The position numbers and the translations under genes were made by a program. This document shows, piece after piece, positions 28,701 through 37,614 of a stretch of DNA of 64,000 nucleotides (position 1 is its first letter; every line of letters starts with the position of its first letter). Origin of the DNA: Cyclobacteriaceae bacterium. GTDB taxonomy: Bacteria > Bacteroidota > Bacteroidia > Cytophagales > Cyclobacteriaceae. A model generated the notes under the pieces. The model was not told the DNA's origin. It saw nothing but the letters and a program-made list of their open reading frames with translations, and made no database searches. The stretch lies in contig JALHOT010000016.1 in assembly GCA_022842845.1 (NCBI GenBank), positions 1 to 64,000 of the forward strand. Direction: 5' to 3'.

Positions 28701-30503
28701 TTACTGAAGTTTAAAAATATAAGTACTGTAAGGTTTAATCATGAGTACCGCCACTCCATTCTCGAAGCTAAGTTGCTCTTTCCCCCACAATAGATCCTGA
28801 AAGGACAACTTGTCTGATGCCTTTACACCAAAAGCTTCCAACACACCAGGCGATAACTCCAATTTGATAGGCGAAGGCACATCATTAAAACTATTGATCA
28901 CCAGAAGCCGTTCGGTACCCTGGTAACGAACAAAAGCATGTACATCTTCTCCAAAATTTGCCTTCTGAATATTGAAAGCTGTTAAGTCTTCGTAATTACC
29001 TGTAGTAATAGCCTGATTCGTCTTTGCCAAGTTGAGCAAGGTACTATAATACTTGCGCAAGGTCCTTTGTCCTTCACTCAGCAAACTATCATTAAAGTCT
29101 CCTCCATTTACCCACTTTTGATGTTCTGGTACACCCCAATAATCGAAAATGGTTGTGCGCCCATCCTCTCCGGAAAATCCTTCTGCCCCTTTGCCTGGCT
29201 CTCCTACCTCCTGTCCGAAGTAAATCATTACCGGGCCTTCATCTATAGTAGCACTGATAGTCATGGCTGGCAAAGCTCTGTATGCATTACCCGCAAAGAA
29301 TGGTGAAGCAATGCGCTGCTCATCATGATTTTCTAAAAAATGTAACATGTGTCTGTTGATGCCTGTCAAACTTTGTTGAATGTGATCAATATCGAGTGTG
29401 CTTCTCTTCTTATCAATTAATAAGCGAAGGGTATCGTAGAGTTTTACTTTTTCATATAAATAATCAAAACGACCAGCAGTAATATAGTTGCTGTAAGCGG
29501 TTGGATTATAAATTTCTGCAATGAAAATAATCTTGGGATTCACCTTTTTCACCTGCGGTATTACCCAATTCCAAAATTCTACCGGCACCATCTCTGCTAC
29601 ATCGCAACGAAAGCCATCAACTTTCTTACCAGCCCAGTACACCAAGATATCACGCATCTTTTCCCAGGTATTCGGGATGGGATCAAAGTACTGCGCTTTA
29701 CCATTTTGAACATCTACCCCATAATTAAGTTTGACTGTCTCGAACCATTCGTTGATTCCTGGCGAAGCCGTAAACTGATCATTGCCTGTTACTTTTGCCG
29801 GTAGTTCTGTATAGCGCCCATCTTTGCCAGGGTAGAGTGAAGCGTTTTTCTGCTCACTCTCTGCCGGTACTACAAAGCTTTCGCCCGGTAAATAGTAAAA
29901 GTTATTAGAGGCTTTAAATGCCATCTTGGTATCATCATCTTCACCTAAATCACGAACACCCGCAGGCTTTACATCTGAATGATAGCTTCGGGCTACGTGA
30001 TTTGGAATAAAGTCGATAATAACTTTTAAATCCTGCTGATGCGTGCGCTCTACCAGCTTCTCAAACTCCTGCATTCTATTTCTAACATCCACTGCCAGGT
30101 CAGGATCCACATCATAATAATCTTTAATGGCATAGGGCGATCCGGCTCTTCCCTTAATTACATCGGGATCATCTTTTTTAATGCCGTAAGCTGTGTAGTC
30201 GGTCATGGTAGCATGCTCAAGAACTCCTGTATACCATACGTGGGTGATACCCATGGCCTTAAGCGATTGAAGAGCCGTGTTATTGATATCATTAAATTTA
30301 CCTACCCCATTCTCTTCGATAGAACCAAAGGCCTTATTAGTGGTTGTCGTGTTAGCAAATAATCTTGTCATCATTTGGTAGACTACTACCTTCTCTGTAG
30401 GACCACTTTGCATAATCGGAGAAGTTTTTTCTTTAGGTTGAGAGCAGGCTGTCACCAGAAATAAAGAGGAGACAATGATTTTAAATAATGCAGGCTTAGT
30501 CAT
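28701..30503 (-). CDS. GH13 alpha-amylase family lipoprotein
   Basis: The 600-residue protein begins with a lipoprotein signal (MTKPALFKIIVSSLFLVTAC, Cys20), so it faces the periplasm or surface. The GH13 barrel is complete: DFIPNHVARS, VDGFRCDVAEMVP (Asp nucleophile), IIFIAEIYNP (Glu) and LHFLENHDEQRIAS (Asp). A C-terminal beta domain follows. It is probably an alpha-amylase or maltogenic enzyme cleaving starch or malto-oligosaccharides outside the cytoplasm. It is the first gene of the operon and could supply maltose for the kinase of TreS-Mak. Its specificity is inferred. Confidence 0.9.
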   Translation of the reverse strand: MTKPALFKIIVSSLFLVTACSQPKEKTSPIMQSGPTEKVVVYQMMTRLFANTTTTNKAFGSIEENGVGKFNDINNTALQSLKAMGITHVWYTGVLEHATMTDYTAYGIKKDDPDVIKGRAGSPYAIKDYYDVDPDLAVDVRNRMQEFEKLVERTHQQDLKVIIDFIPNHVARSYHSDVKPAGVRDLGEDDDTKMAFKASNNFYYLPGESFVVPAESEQKNASLYPGKDGRYTELPAKVTGNDQFTASPGINEWFETVKLNYGVDVQNGKAQYFDPIPNTWEKMRDILVYWAGKKVDGFRCDVAEMVPVEFWNWVIPQVKKVNPKIIFIAEIYNPTAYSNYITAGRFDYLYEKVKLYDTLRLLIDKKRSTLDIDHIQQSLTGINRHMLHFLENHDEQRIASPFFAGNAYRALPAMTISATIDEGPVMIYFGQEVGEPGKGAEGFSGEDGRTTIFDYWGVPEHQKWVNGGDFNDSLLSEGQRTLRKYYSTLLNLAKTNQAITTGNYEDLTAFNIQKANFGEDVHAFVRYQGTERLLVINSFNDVPSPIKLELSPGVLEAFGVKASDKLSFQDLLWGKEQLSFENGVAVLMIKPYSTYIFKLQ

Positions 30504-30610
30504 TCTTAAAGATAAAATGACTTTACCTACTAATCAGAAATTATCAGGAAATAATACCGAAATCGATTGCGTGGTGGTGTCACCCTGCAGAATCAGGTTA
30601 AAGAGCGCTT

Positions 30611-30985
30611 TTACTTGCTTTCTTTCAAGGATAGGATGTAGAGCACCATCTCTTTTAGATCTTCATCTGAAAAAGTAGGATGCGCTAACATGGGCACATC
30701 ACTCCACACACCACTACCCCCAAGTTTGATTTTAGAGGAAAGGAGGGCAATGTTAGCATCGGTGTTTTCGTATTTAGCAGCTATAGCGGTGTACGATGGC
30801 CCTACCAGGTTGTTTTTTGAATGATGGCATGTCTGGCAATCGCTGCTTTCAATCAAGGCAAGCCCTTTGGGTGTAGCAGTCTCATTACTAACGAAATCTT
30901 GTGATGTTACTTTCTCTTGACTGTTCTTCTCAGATGCACAAGAAAGTAAAAAAGCAGCAGTTAGTAGTGAATAGAATGACTTCAT
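30611..30985 (-). CDS. Cytochrome c family lipoprotein, mono-haem
   Basis: The 124-residue protein has a lipoprotein signal (MKSFYSLLTAAFLLSC, Cys16). It has one haem c site, DCQTCHH, in the class I pattern ESSDCQTCHHSKNNLVGPSY, followed by a Met-containing C-terminal helix (VPMLAHPTFSDEDLKEMV) that provides the distal ligand. It resembles c551/c552-type electron carriers. It is separated by 5 bp from the YdcF-like gene, so the two are co-transcribed, though no functional tie is evident. It could donate electrons to periplasmic peroxidases. Confidence 0.9.
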   Translation of the reverse strand: MKSFYSLLTAAFLLSCASEKNSQEKVTSQDFVSNETATPKGLALIESSDCQTCHHSKNNLVGPSYTAIAAKYENTDANIALLSSKIKLGGSGVWSDVPMLAHPTFSDEDLKEMVLYILSLKESK

Positions 30986-30990
30986 AGTTT

Positions 30991-31761
30991 TTAAATATAA
31001 CCAGCGAATTTATAAGCGAGCATGCCAACCCATTCTTTCAATAACTTTTGCCAGATAAGGATAGCATCTAACTTGGGAACTAACAATACATGCCACTCGA
31101 ATGTTCTCGGCTGTGAGCGGAAATCGCAGGTAAAATAATCCATGTTGGCATTGGCCTTTTGGAAGCAGGCTGTAGCTCTGCGCATGTGAAAAGCCGAAGT
31201 AACGAGCAGACAATTGCCAGGAATAATTTGCAAACTGTCTAAGAGGCGCTTACTCTCGAGCGCATTTTCGTAGGTATTGTCGGAGGAATGATCGACAAAC
31301 ACAACACTATCGGGCACGCCCATCAGGGTCATCAAACGTTTTAGCCGTATCGCCTCCGGTACCACCTCCCGATCTAAGTAGCCAATACCTCCACTGACGA
31401 TTATCTTTTTCACTTTACCAAGTTTATATAACTCAACAGTATGGTTCAAGCGATCTGCCCCGAGGTATAAATAAACACGATCGTCAGGTCCATTGGATTT
31501 AGCCACTGCTATGCCCGTAAGCATTACTGCAGCATCATAATTTCTAATAGCCGAATAAGGTTTAGAAGGTAGTTCCCACCATGTCATTACTTCATTAGCC
31601 AGAAACTGATTGGAAAAGATCAGCAACAATGAAAAACCTGCTATTAAGAAAAATCGGTTCCAGGGGGTTTTGCGAATTATTAGCCCCAATCCCAATAAAA
31701 GTGTTACAATCACAATGGGTTGAACCAGGTATTGCAATACTTTAGATAACACAAAAAACAT
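30991..31761 (-). CDS. YdcF/SanA-type (DUF218) membrane protein
   Basis: The 256-residue protein has two N-terminal transmembrane helices (about 13-30 and 37-53) and then the DUF218 domain: YDAAVMLTGIAV, KKIIVSGGIG, DHSSDNTYENALESKRLL and CLLVTSAFHMRRA. ElyC and SanA relatives act in envelope or undecaprenyl-carrier homeostasis. The biochemical function is unproven. It is sandwiched with 5-bp gaps between the ABC transporter and cytochrome genes. Confidence 0.88.
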   Translation of the reverse strand: MFFVLSKVLQYLVQPIVIVTLLLGLGLIIRKTPWNRFFLIAGFSLLLIFSNQFLANEVMTWWELPSKPYSAIRNYDAAVMLTGIAVAKSNGPDDRVYLYLGADRLNHTVELYKLGKVKKIIVSGGIGYLDREVVPEAIRLKRLMTLMGVPDSVVFVDHSSDNTYENALESKRLLDSLQIIPGNCLLVTSAFHMRRATACFQKANANMDYFTCDFRSQPRTFEWHVLLVPKLDAILIWQKLLKEWVGMLAYKFAGYI

Positions 31762-31766
31762 CAGCG

Positions 31767-34700
31767 CTACTTTTTATATACCGGATCTGATAAGCTACCT
31801 ATGCCATCAATCACCTTCCTGAGAACATCCAGGTATAGGGCTATCGCTAAGGCTAAGGTCATCGACCATATAACCGCTATATTAAAATACAGGGTGTCTA
31901 TATTCATATTTAAAAAGTGTTTAGCAGGCATGTAGAACTGTGCATCAAAATCTACGATATGCTCCGGATCCGGATCTTTGTATATCGGATAAATCTTTTG
32001 TACCAACTTCCCATCCTTCTCAATTACTCTGTGCGGTTCAGCCAAGTTCTTGGTGAATTCAGCGATGGCCTCATTGTGATAACGTTCTTTAAACTTTTCA
32101 TAAGCTTCCTCCTTCTCAGGAGTGTCTGTCATCAATCGTATTTTCTTCTCCTTCTCACTATCGGCTTTATTGAAACGGTTGATATAGAACTTTTTCAAAC
32201 TCCCCAGGAAAGAATACACCCGCTGGTATACAGTTGAGTCAAAGCGCTGCAAACTCAGGCTATCCAGAAACTGCACATTTTTTACACCAGTTAATTCAAC
32301 TTCACCGCGCAATTCATGCCTGATCAGTGCATAGTCTTGTTTAAGCTTTTCCTGAATATGTGGGTCATTCGATTTGTAATACTGAAGGCAGTACTGAAGT
32401 CTTGTTTCAAGTTCTGGCACAAAATAAATCTTCTTGAAATCAGCACCTGCCATTACTTTATCATACAAGAAAAATTCCCGCTCATACTTATTGTCTTTAA
32501 ACTGCGTAACCATGGCTGCTTCAAATGCCCAGCGAGAGGCCATCAGATCACCCACGAGTGGAACGGTGGCTGTATTGCCAATAATTGGATTGAGCTTATC
32601 AAACCTTACCACTACTCCACTTAAAATCAACTGGGGGATTAATAATAATGGAATTAGGATGTAAATAGTAACAGCAGAATTAAAAGCTGAGGAGATGTTA
32701 AGCCCAAGCAAATTAGCAAAGCCTGAAACTGTAAACAGGATGAGCCAATGTTGCAACAGCATGCCATCAATACCCAAAATCAAATTACCCACCGACACAA
32801 ACATGAAAGTTTGCAAAGCGGATAGCATAAACAAAATAGAAATCTTGGATATAATATAGCTGCTCCTGCTCAGGTGTAAAAAGGCTTCACGTTTTAAAAT
32901 TTTTCTATCGCGTATAATTTCTTCAGCACTCACTGTTAAGCCCATAAAAAGCGCTACAATCACACTCATGAAAAAATAGGCAGGCATATTTAAGTTCTTG
33001 CCGAACTCATAGCCTGTGTGAATCTTATCATCCACATTGTGGTAGCGTACAATGAAGGCAAGAATAAAAGCCAGCAAAGGTGCTTCAAGCAAATTGATGA
33101 TCAGGTATTGCTTATTGTGCAACTTAGCCTGAATATCGCGCATAGAAAATAGGTGCGCTTGTTTGAGTCTTGTGGGTATGCGTAAGGTGGATTCAGGTGG
33201 TTGGGTGGCTTGAACAATAGAGGGAATTCTTTCATGCTTTTTATAAGCTATATTCCATTGCTCTGACGTTATCTTTCTTTCATTGGTAAAATTACCAAAC
33301 TCATTGATCACCTTTGTTTCAATGATATTAAAGATCTGCTCTGGGTTTACATTTCCGCAGGTGTGACACTCGCCCTCTTCACTGTCGAGCAGATTTATAC
33401 TTTTCTTAAAATAGACCACCGCATCAATTGGGTTGCCATAGTAAATCTGATAACCACCATTATCGAGGATGAGCAGACGGTCAAACATTTTAAAAATATC
33501 TGACGATGGCTGATGGATGACGGTGAAAACAAGCTTGCCCTTTAAAGAAAGTTCTTTCAGTAAATCAATAATGTTTTCAGAATCGCGCGAAGACAAACCA
33601 CTGGTAGGCTCATCGCAAAAAAGTACCGAAGGCTCGCGCAATAGTTCTAAGCCTATATTCAGTCTTTTTCTTTGGCCTCCTGAGATAGTCTTTCTGAGCG
33701 GAGAGCCTACTTTTAAGTCTTTGATGGTGTCTAGTCCTAAATCTTCCAACACCTTCAGGACTAAAGCATCAATTTCCTCTTCCGTTTTATCACTAAAGCA
33801 AAGTTTAGCAGCATAATAGAGATTTTGATAGACTGTCAGATCCTCAATGAGCAGGTCATCCTGAGGAACAAACCCAATCACTCCTTCTATTTTACCAGTG
33901 TCTTTGTGTATATCTATACCATTGATGAGTACTTGACCCGAAGAGGGTTTCTCAGAACCATTTAATACATGCAATAAGGTTGATTTACCTGCCCCACTCG
34001 CTCCCATGAGGGCAATAAGCCTACCCGACTCTTCCGCAAGATTTACATTGCGGAGTCCGAGTTTACCATTTTTAAACTGATAAGAGATATCCTTGCCTTC
34101 AAAGGTAATTTTTGCGCCTTGCGAAAACTTCTTAAAAACACTAAGTACATCCCCATAGTAAACAGGCTCTTCTGATTCTCCCCATCTTACAGCAGCCCCA
34201 ACTGGTAAGAGGCGTATACCCCCTGATTTAACAGGAACGCCATTGAGATATAAATCTGCTTGTCCAGCGTATTTAAGGCAGTATAAATTAGCGGACTCTA
34301 TCCACAATATGGCGACAAAACCCCGCAAGCCTTTACGCTTCAGGTGGTGTGCTTTTTTTAAAGAAGTGGCTGAGAATTCATCAACTAACAATACATGATC
34401 AATATCGTGCTGATCAACAGCTTTACCTGCGAGAAAAGCTTCGATAGACTCTGTCTCTTCGTCACTAATTTTAAAGCTGCGCGAAACTACCTTAACTAGC
34501 TCATCCTCGCGTTCTGTAATCGAACTATCAGCCGCAATGATGCGCGTTAATTCCAAGACAATAACAACCTTTTGCTTTTGTGTGATCTCAGTACTGATGC
34601 TCTGGCATAACTTTTCAAGTATGCTATCTTCTGATTGCCCATTCTTAGGTTGAGAAGCCAGCTGCTCAAATTGCTTCAGGTAGTATCCCACCTTCGGCTG

Positions 34701-34817
34701 GCTCACATGGTCTTCGAGAAAACTCCGTACCTGGTCACGCTCCTTATCTGTTACTTCGTCAATATTGGCAACAACCGAGAATAATTGCAGTACTGATTTG
34801 AGCACATCTTCACTCAT
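31767..34817 (-). CDS. ABCG-like ABC transporter with TerB-like and FHA-like N-terminus
   Basis: The 1016-residue protein appears to have, in order: a TerB-like helical domain (about 1-130, LFSVVANIDEVTDKERDQV); an FHA-like beta region (about 170-228, NLYCLKYAGQADLYLNG); and an ABC ATPase (about 238-480, Walker A GASGAGKST at 272-280, signature SGGQRKRLNIGLEL, Walker B VLFCDEPTSGLSS). An ABC2-type membrane part follows, with about five helices (575-760), a large soluble insertion (about 780-960) and a last helix near 975-995. Fusion of ATPase before permease is the ABCG layout. A CHTCGN motif lies in the linker (about 490). The substrate is unknown. It is first in a three-gene operon. Confidence 0.85.
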   Translation of the reverse strand: MSEDVLKSVLQLFSVVANIDEVTDKERDQVRSFLEDHVSQPKVGYYLKQFEQLASQPKNGQSEDSILEKLCQSISTEITQKQKVVIVLELTRIIAADSSITEREDELVKVVSRSFKISDEETESIEAFLAGKAVDQHDIDHVLLVDEFSATSLKKAHHLKRKGLRGFVAILWIESANLYCLKYAGQADLYLNGVPVKSGGIRLLPVGAAVRWGESEEPVYYGDVLSVFKKFSQGAKITFEGKDISYQFKNGKLGLRNVNLAEESGRLIALMGASGAGKSTLLHVLNGSEKPSSGQVLINGIDIHKDTGKIEGVIGFVPQDDLLIEDLTVYQNLYYAAKLCFSDKTEEEIDALVLKVLEDLGLDTIKDLKVGSPLRKTISGGQRKRLNIGLELLREPSVLFCDEPTSGLSSRDSENIIDLLKELSLKGKLVFTVIHQPSSDIFKMFDRLLILDNGGYQIYYGNPIDAVVYFKKSINLLDSEEGECHTCGNVNPEQIFNIIETKVINEFGNFTNERKITSEQWNIAYKKHERIPSIVQATQPPESTLRIPTRLKQAHLFSMRDIQAKLHNKQYLIINLLEAPLLAFILAFIVRYHNVDDKIHTGYEFGKNLNMPAYFFMSVIVALFMGLTVSAEEIIRDRKILKREAFLHLSRSSYIISKISILFMLSALQTFMFVSVGNLILGIDGMLLQHWLILFTVSGFANLLGLNISSAFNSAVTIYILIPLLLIPQLILSGVVVRFDKLNPIIGNTATVPLVGDLMASRWAFEAAMVTQFKDNKYEREFFLYDKVMAGADFKKIYFVPELETRLQYCLQYYKSNDPHIQEKLKQDYALIRHELRGEVELTGVKNVQFLDSLSLQRFDSTVYQRVYSFLGSLKKFYINRFNKADSEKEKKIRLMTDTPEKEEAYEKFKERYHNEAIAEFTKNLAEPHRVIEKDGKLVQKIYPIYKDPDPEHIVDFDAQFYMPAKHFLNMNIDTLYFNIAVIWSMTLALAIALYLDVLRKVIDGIGSLSDPVYKK

Positions 34818-34871
34818 AGCATTAGGTTAAAAGACCTTTGAAAATACAGTATTTGGCGCATATTGAAAATA

Positions 34872-34900
34872 AAAAAGGAACCTTAGTGGTTCCTTTTTAT
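34872..34900 (-). terminator. Intrinsic terminator downstream of the 34918-35808 lipoprotein gene
   Basis: The 11-bp perfect stem AAAAAGGAACC (34872-34882) / GGTTCCTTTTT (34888-34898) has a TTAGT loop. It lies 20 bp after the stop at 34918. Confidence 0.85.
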
Positions 34901-34917
34901 AGTATCGGAGCGGTTAT

Positions 34918-35808
34918 TTACTCTGTAATTCCCTTTCTGATTTTTTCTACCGTAGCCGTAATGCTTTCCAACTTCTTGTCAGTCAACACAAGGTCTGCGC
35001 GGTTATTCTTTATTTGCTCTTCAATATTAAGCGCTGCATAATCTGCCTCAAGTGTCTTCAGATCTCCTACAATACCTACTACAGGGTCTGACTGCTCAAC
35101 TGTGCTCAACATTTTCAATAATTCCTCTACAGACTTTTTCTGCTCCAGAATAACACGCATCACTGGTGTTAACACAAGGTTTCTCTGGTCAGAAGGCAGC
35201 ATGTTCCTAGGATATGACTTAACTATACCTGTAGAAATGTAAAGGCTTTCAATAAAACTACCGGTAAGCACAAGGGCTGCTAACTTATTTCTGCTGTCAT
35301 CCTTTAAAAAATTCTCTGTTTTATTAATGGTCTCATTTAAAAGAATAGCTAAAGAGTCCTTGTTGGCAATGTTAGCCTCGAAGCGTTTAAGGACTTCCAA
35401 ATCAAATGAACCAATTACGCCTAAGTTATCAGCCAAAATCTTGCATGAATTCAAATAATCAATGGCTTCTTGGGACTTGTCATAAGAACTTAAGTAACCA
35501 ATATCGGCAGCATAAACACCCAGATTAAGGGCCGCCTTGTCAGTGCGGTTGGCATATTGATCTGCCTTGGTTCTGGCATTAATCAGGCTTTGGTTAAATT
35601 CTGCACCAGTAGCCTGCAACAAATAAGGTATTTCAGATGGTGAGGGTATATTATAGACAACTTCTTCTATTTGTTCCTTCAGACTTTCTTCTGCCTCTTT
35701 AAACTCATCAGAATTTTTGCTCTGATCTCCGGAAGAAGAACCACAGGATTGAACAATAAGCATCAAGGCCAATCCAATGAGGGTAACTATAGGGTACTTG
35801 CGATTCAT
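34918..35808 (-). CDS. Helical lipoprotein of unknown function
   Basis: The 296-residue protein starts with a lipoprotein signal ending LMLIVQSC (Cys22). The mature part is Ala/Leu/Lys/Glu-rich and mostly helical (DEFKEAEESLKEQIEEVV, YAALNIEEQIKNNRADLV), compatible with coiled coils. No catalytic motif or known domain is seen, and I cannot assign a function. It precedes the ABC operon on the same strand, but its own terminator separates them. Confidence 0.75.
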   Translation of the reverse strand: MNRKYPIVTLIGLALMLIVQSCGSSSGDQSKNSDEFKEAEESLKEQIEEVVYNIPSPSEIPYLLQATGAEFNQSLINARTKADQYANRTDKAALNLGVYAADIGYLSSYDKSQEAIDYLNSCKILADNLGVIGSFDLEVLKRFEANIANKDSLAILLNETINKTENFLKDDSRNKLAALVLTGSFIESLYISTGIVKSYPRNMLPSDQRNLVLTPVMRVILEQKKSVEELLKMLSTVEQSDPVVGIVGDLKTLEADYAALNIEEQIKNNRADLVLTDKKLESITATVEKIRKGITE

Positions 35809-35938
35809 GGTGTAGTTTACGTTTAGCTCTCAATTTTACTACATTTTTCAATGGTATAAAATTTGGCACCCCCTTTTTTCCCTATTTTTTGTTGCAACGG
35901 TTATTTTGAGTAGGTTTAATCACCGAACTTTCATCCCC

Positions 35939-36337
35939 ATGAGTAATCTGATCGAAAAGGTAGTATTAGTCGATGATAGCGAAATTGATCTTTTCATCCA
36001 GAAGCGTTTTTTAGAGGTTTTTAACTTTTCTAAAGAACTCCAAACTTTTATTTCAGCCAAGCAGGCGCTTGATTGGCTCAAATCCCTAGACGCATCACAA
36101 ATGCCTGAACTCATCTTTTTGGATTTGAATATGCCAGAAATTGATGGATTCGGTTTCCTGCTTCACTTCTCTGAGATCCCCGAAATACAAAGGCAAAAGG
36201 TTAGGATCGTTATCCTTACCAGCTCGAATAGCAGAAGCGATCTTGACAAGGCCCTCGCATTCAATAATGTTATTCACTTTATCACCAAGCCCCTTAAACA
36301 AGGTGACCTGGAAACCTTGAAGGCCAAACTTCTTTGA
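35939..36337 (+). CDS. Single-domain response regulator
   Basis: The 132-residue receiver domain has the acidic pair at VLVDDSEIDLF, the phosphoacceptor Asp62 in LIFLDLNMPEIDG, the switch Thr/Ser in VILTSSNSRSD and the Lys in FITKPLKQGDL. No output domain follows, so it works as a CheY/Rcp-like relay. A TTG at 35906 could extend it, but the ATG at 35939 (MSNLIEKVVLVDD) matches the family. No histidine kinase is adjacent. Confidence 0.93.
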   Translation: MSNLIEKVVLVDDSEIDLFIQKRFLEVFNFSKELQTFISAKQALDWLKSLDASQMPELIFLDLNMPEIDGFGFLLHFSEIPEIQRQKVRIVILTSSNSRSDLDKALAFNNVIHFITKPLKQGDLETLKAKLL

Positions 36338-36414
36338 TAGCCCGATTGTTTCTGTTGTAACTTTGCCATTAAGTTTTTCTATCAACATACATTCTTTAAA
36401 TATTATAATTACCC

Positions 36415-37284
36415 ATGAATAAACTTGCCGGAACCGGTGTAGCCCTGGTAACACCTTTTACAGCCGATGGGGCTGTTGATTTTAAGGGCCTAAAAAAATT
36501 ATTAAGCCATACCGCTAAAGGTGTTGATTATTATGTAGTGATGGGAACTACAGGAGAATCTGTTACCACCAACAAAGAAGAGAAGAAAGCTATTCTAGAA
36601 TTCGTGAAAACGAATAATCGAAGCAAGCTCCCCATCGTATATGGCATTGGTGGCAGCAATACACAAGAGGTACTTGACAACATTAAGCAGGCTGATCTTA
36701 ATGGTGTAGATGCTATTCTATCTGTAAGCCCTTACTATAACAAACCTTCTCAGGAAGGTATTTACCAACATTTCAAAACCATTGCCAGCAAGTGCCCTGT
36801 GCCGGTAATCCTTTATAATGTACCTGGCAGAACCGGCTCCAATATGAGTGCAGCCACTACTCTACGACTGGCTACTCATAAAAATATCATCGGTATCAAA
36901 GAAGCCTCTGGTAACATGGAGCAGTGCATGAAAATCTTAGCGGAAAAACCTGATGACTTCATGCTTATTTCCGGTGATGATATGCTTACCGTGTCTCTCT
37001 ACAGTATGGGAGCCCGCGGTGTCATCTCTGTGCTGGCCAATGCTTATCCCATCATTTTCAAAAAGATAAAAAACCATGCTTTTGCTGGTCAATATGCAAA
37101 GGCAAGCCAGGAGTTATTCAAATTACTAGATATCAATGGGCCTATGTATGAAGAAGGCAACCCTGTCGGGATCAAATTTGTGCTCAGCGAATTAGGTGTT
37201 TGTGGTAGTCATGTACGTTTGCCATTGGTGACACCTTCTGATGGCTTGAAAAAGAAAATTCAGCAGCTAATGAAGTCGCTATAA
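36415..37284 (+). CDS. dapA: 4-hydroxy-tetrahydrodipicolinate synthase
   Basis: The 289-residue enzyme condenses pyruvate with aspartate semialdehyde, the first committed step to diaminopimelate and lysine. Visible features are GTTGESVTT, the Tyr134 proton relay in VILYNVPGRTGS and the Schiff-base Lys162 in IIGIKEASGN. The length is standard. It has its own terminator, shared with the convergent Hc1-like gene. No other dap gene is adjacent. Confidence 0.95.
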   Translation: MNKLAGTGVALVTPFTADGAVDFKGLKKLLSHTAKGVDYYVVMGTTGESVTTNKEEKKAILEFVKTNNRSKLPIVYGIGGSNTQEVLDNIKQADLNGVDAILSVSPYYNKPSQEGIYQHFKTIASKCPVPVILYNVPGRTGSNMSAATTLRLATHKNIIGIKEASGNMEQCMKILAEKPDDFMLISGDDMLTVSLYSMGARGVISVLANAYPIIFKKIKNHAFAGQYAKASQELFKLLDINGPMYEEGNPVGIKFVLSELGVCGSHVRLPLVTPSDGLKKKIQQLMKSL

Positions 37285-37304
37285 GATCACTAATCTAAAT
37301 AAAC

Positions 37305-37333
37305 AAAAAGGGATGGTTTTACCATCCCTTTTT
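37305..37333. terminator. Bidirectional terminator between dapA and the Hc1-like gene
   Basis: The 13-bp perfect stem AAAAAGGGATGGT (37305-37317) / ACCATCCCTTTTT (37321-37333) has a TTT loop. The A and T runs suit both directions. It sits between convergent genes. Confidence 0.88.
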
Positions 37334-37351
37334 ATTGAAGCTAATGTGAAA

Positions 37352-37528
37352 TTAGTCTTTGTTTTTTACCTCCTGTACTTCAGTTCTGATAGCCTGTGCC
37401 AGGTTTTTTACGTCTTGCATACCCTTTCTGATTCGGGTACCCGCTGCGCTATTGCCTTTGTTATAGAACTTGTCGAAATCTCCCTCAAGAGATGCCAACA
37501 GGTCTTTTAATTCCTGGAGTTTTTGCAT
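37352..37528 (-). CDS. Histone H1-like (Hc1-type) DNA-binding protein, 58 aa
   Basis: The short gene encodes MQKLQELKDLLASLEGDFDK followed by FYNKGNSAAGTRIRKGMQDV and KNLAQAIRTEVQEVKNKD. This matches the small Bacteroidota proteins related to chlamydial histone Hc1: an acidic/helical first part, then GT-R-RKGMQ-KNLAQ-IR. They are thought to bind DNA or act in the nucleoid. It is Lys-poorer than Hc1 proper because it lacks the long basic tail. The start is the only ATG in frame, and a terminator lies just downstream. Confidence 0.88.
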   Translation of the reverse strand: MQKLQELKDLLASLEGDFDKFYNKGNSAAGTRIRKGMQDVKNLAQAIRTEVQEVKNKD

Positions 37529-37614
37529 TTTTCTATCGATTTAAAGAGTTAAAAATAGGTTTCTAAACGCCAATTTAAGGAAAAACCTTAAAATTCAACG
37601 TTTTTACGCTTTTT

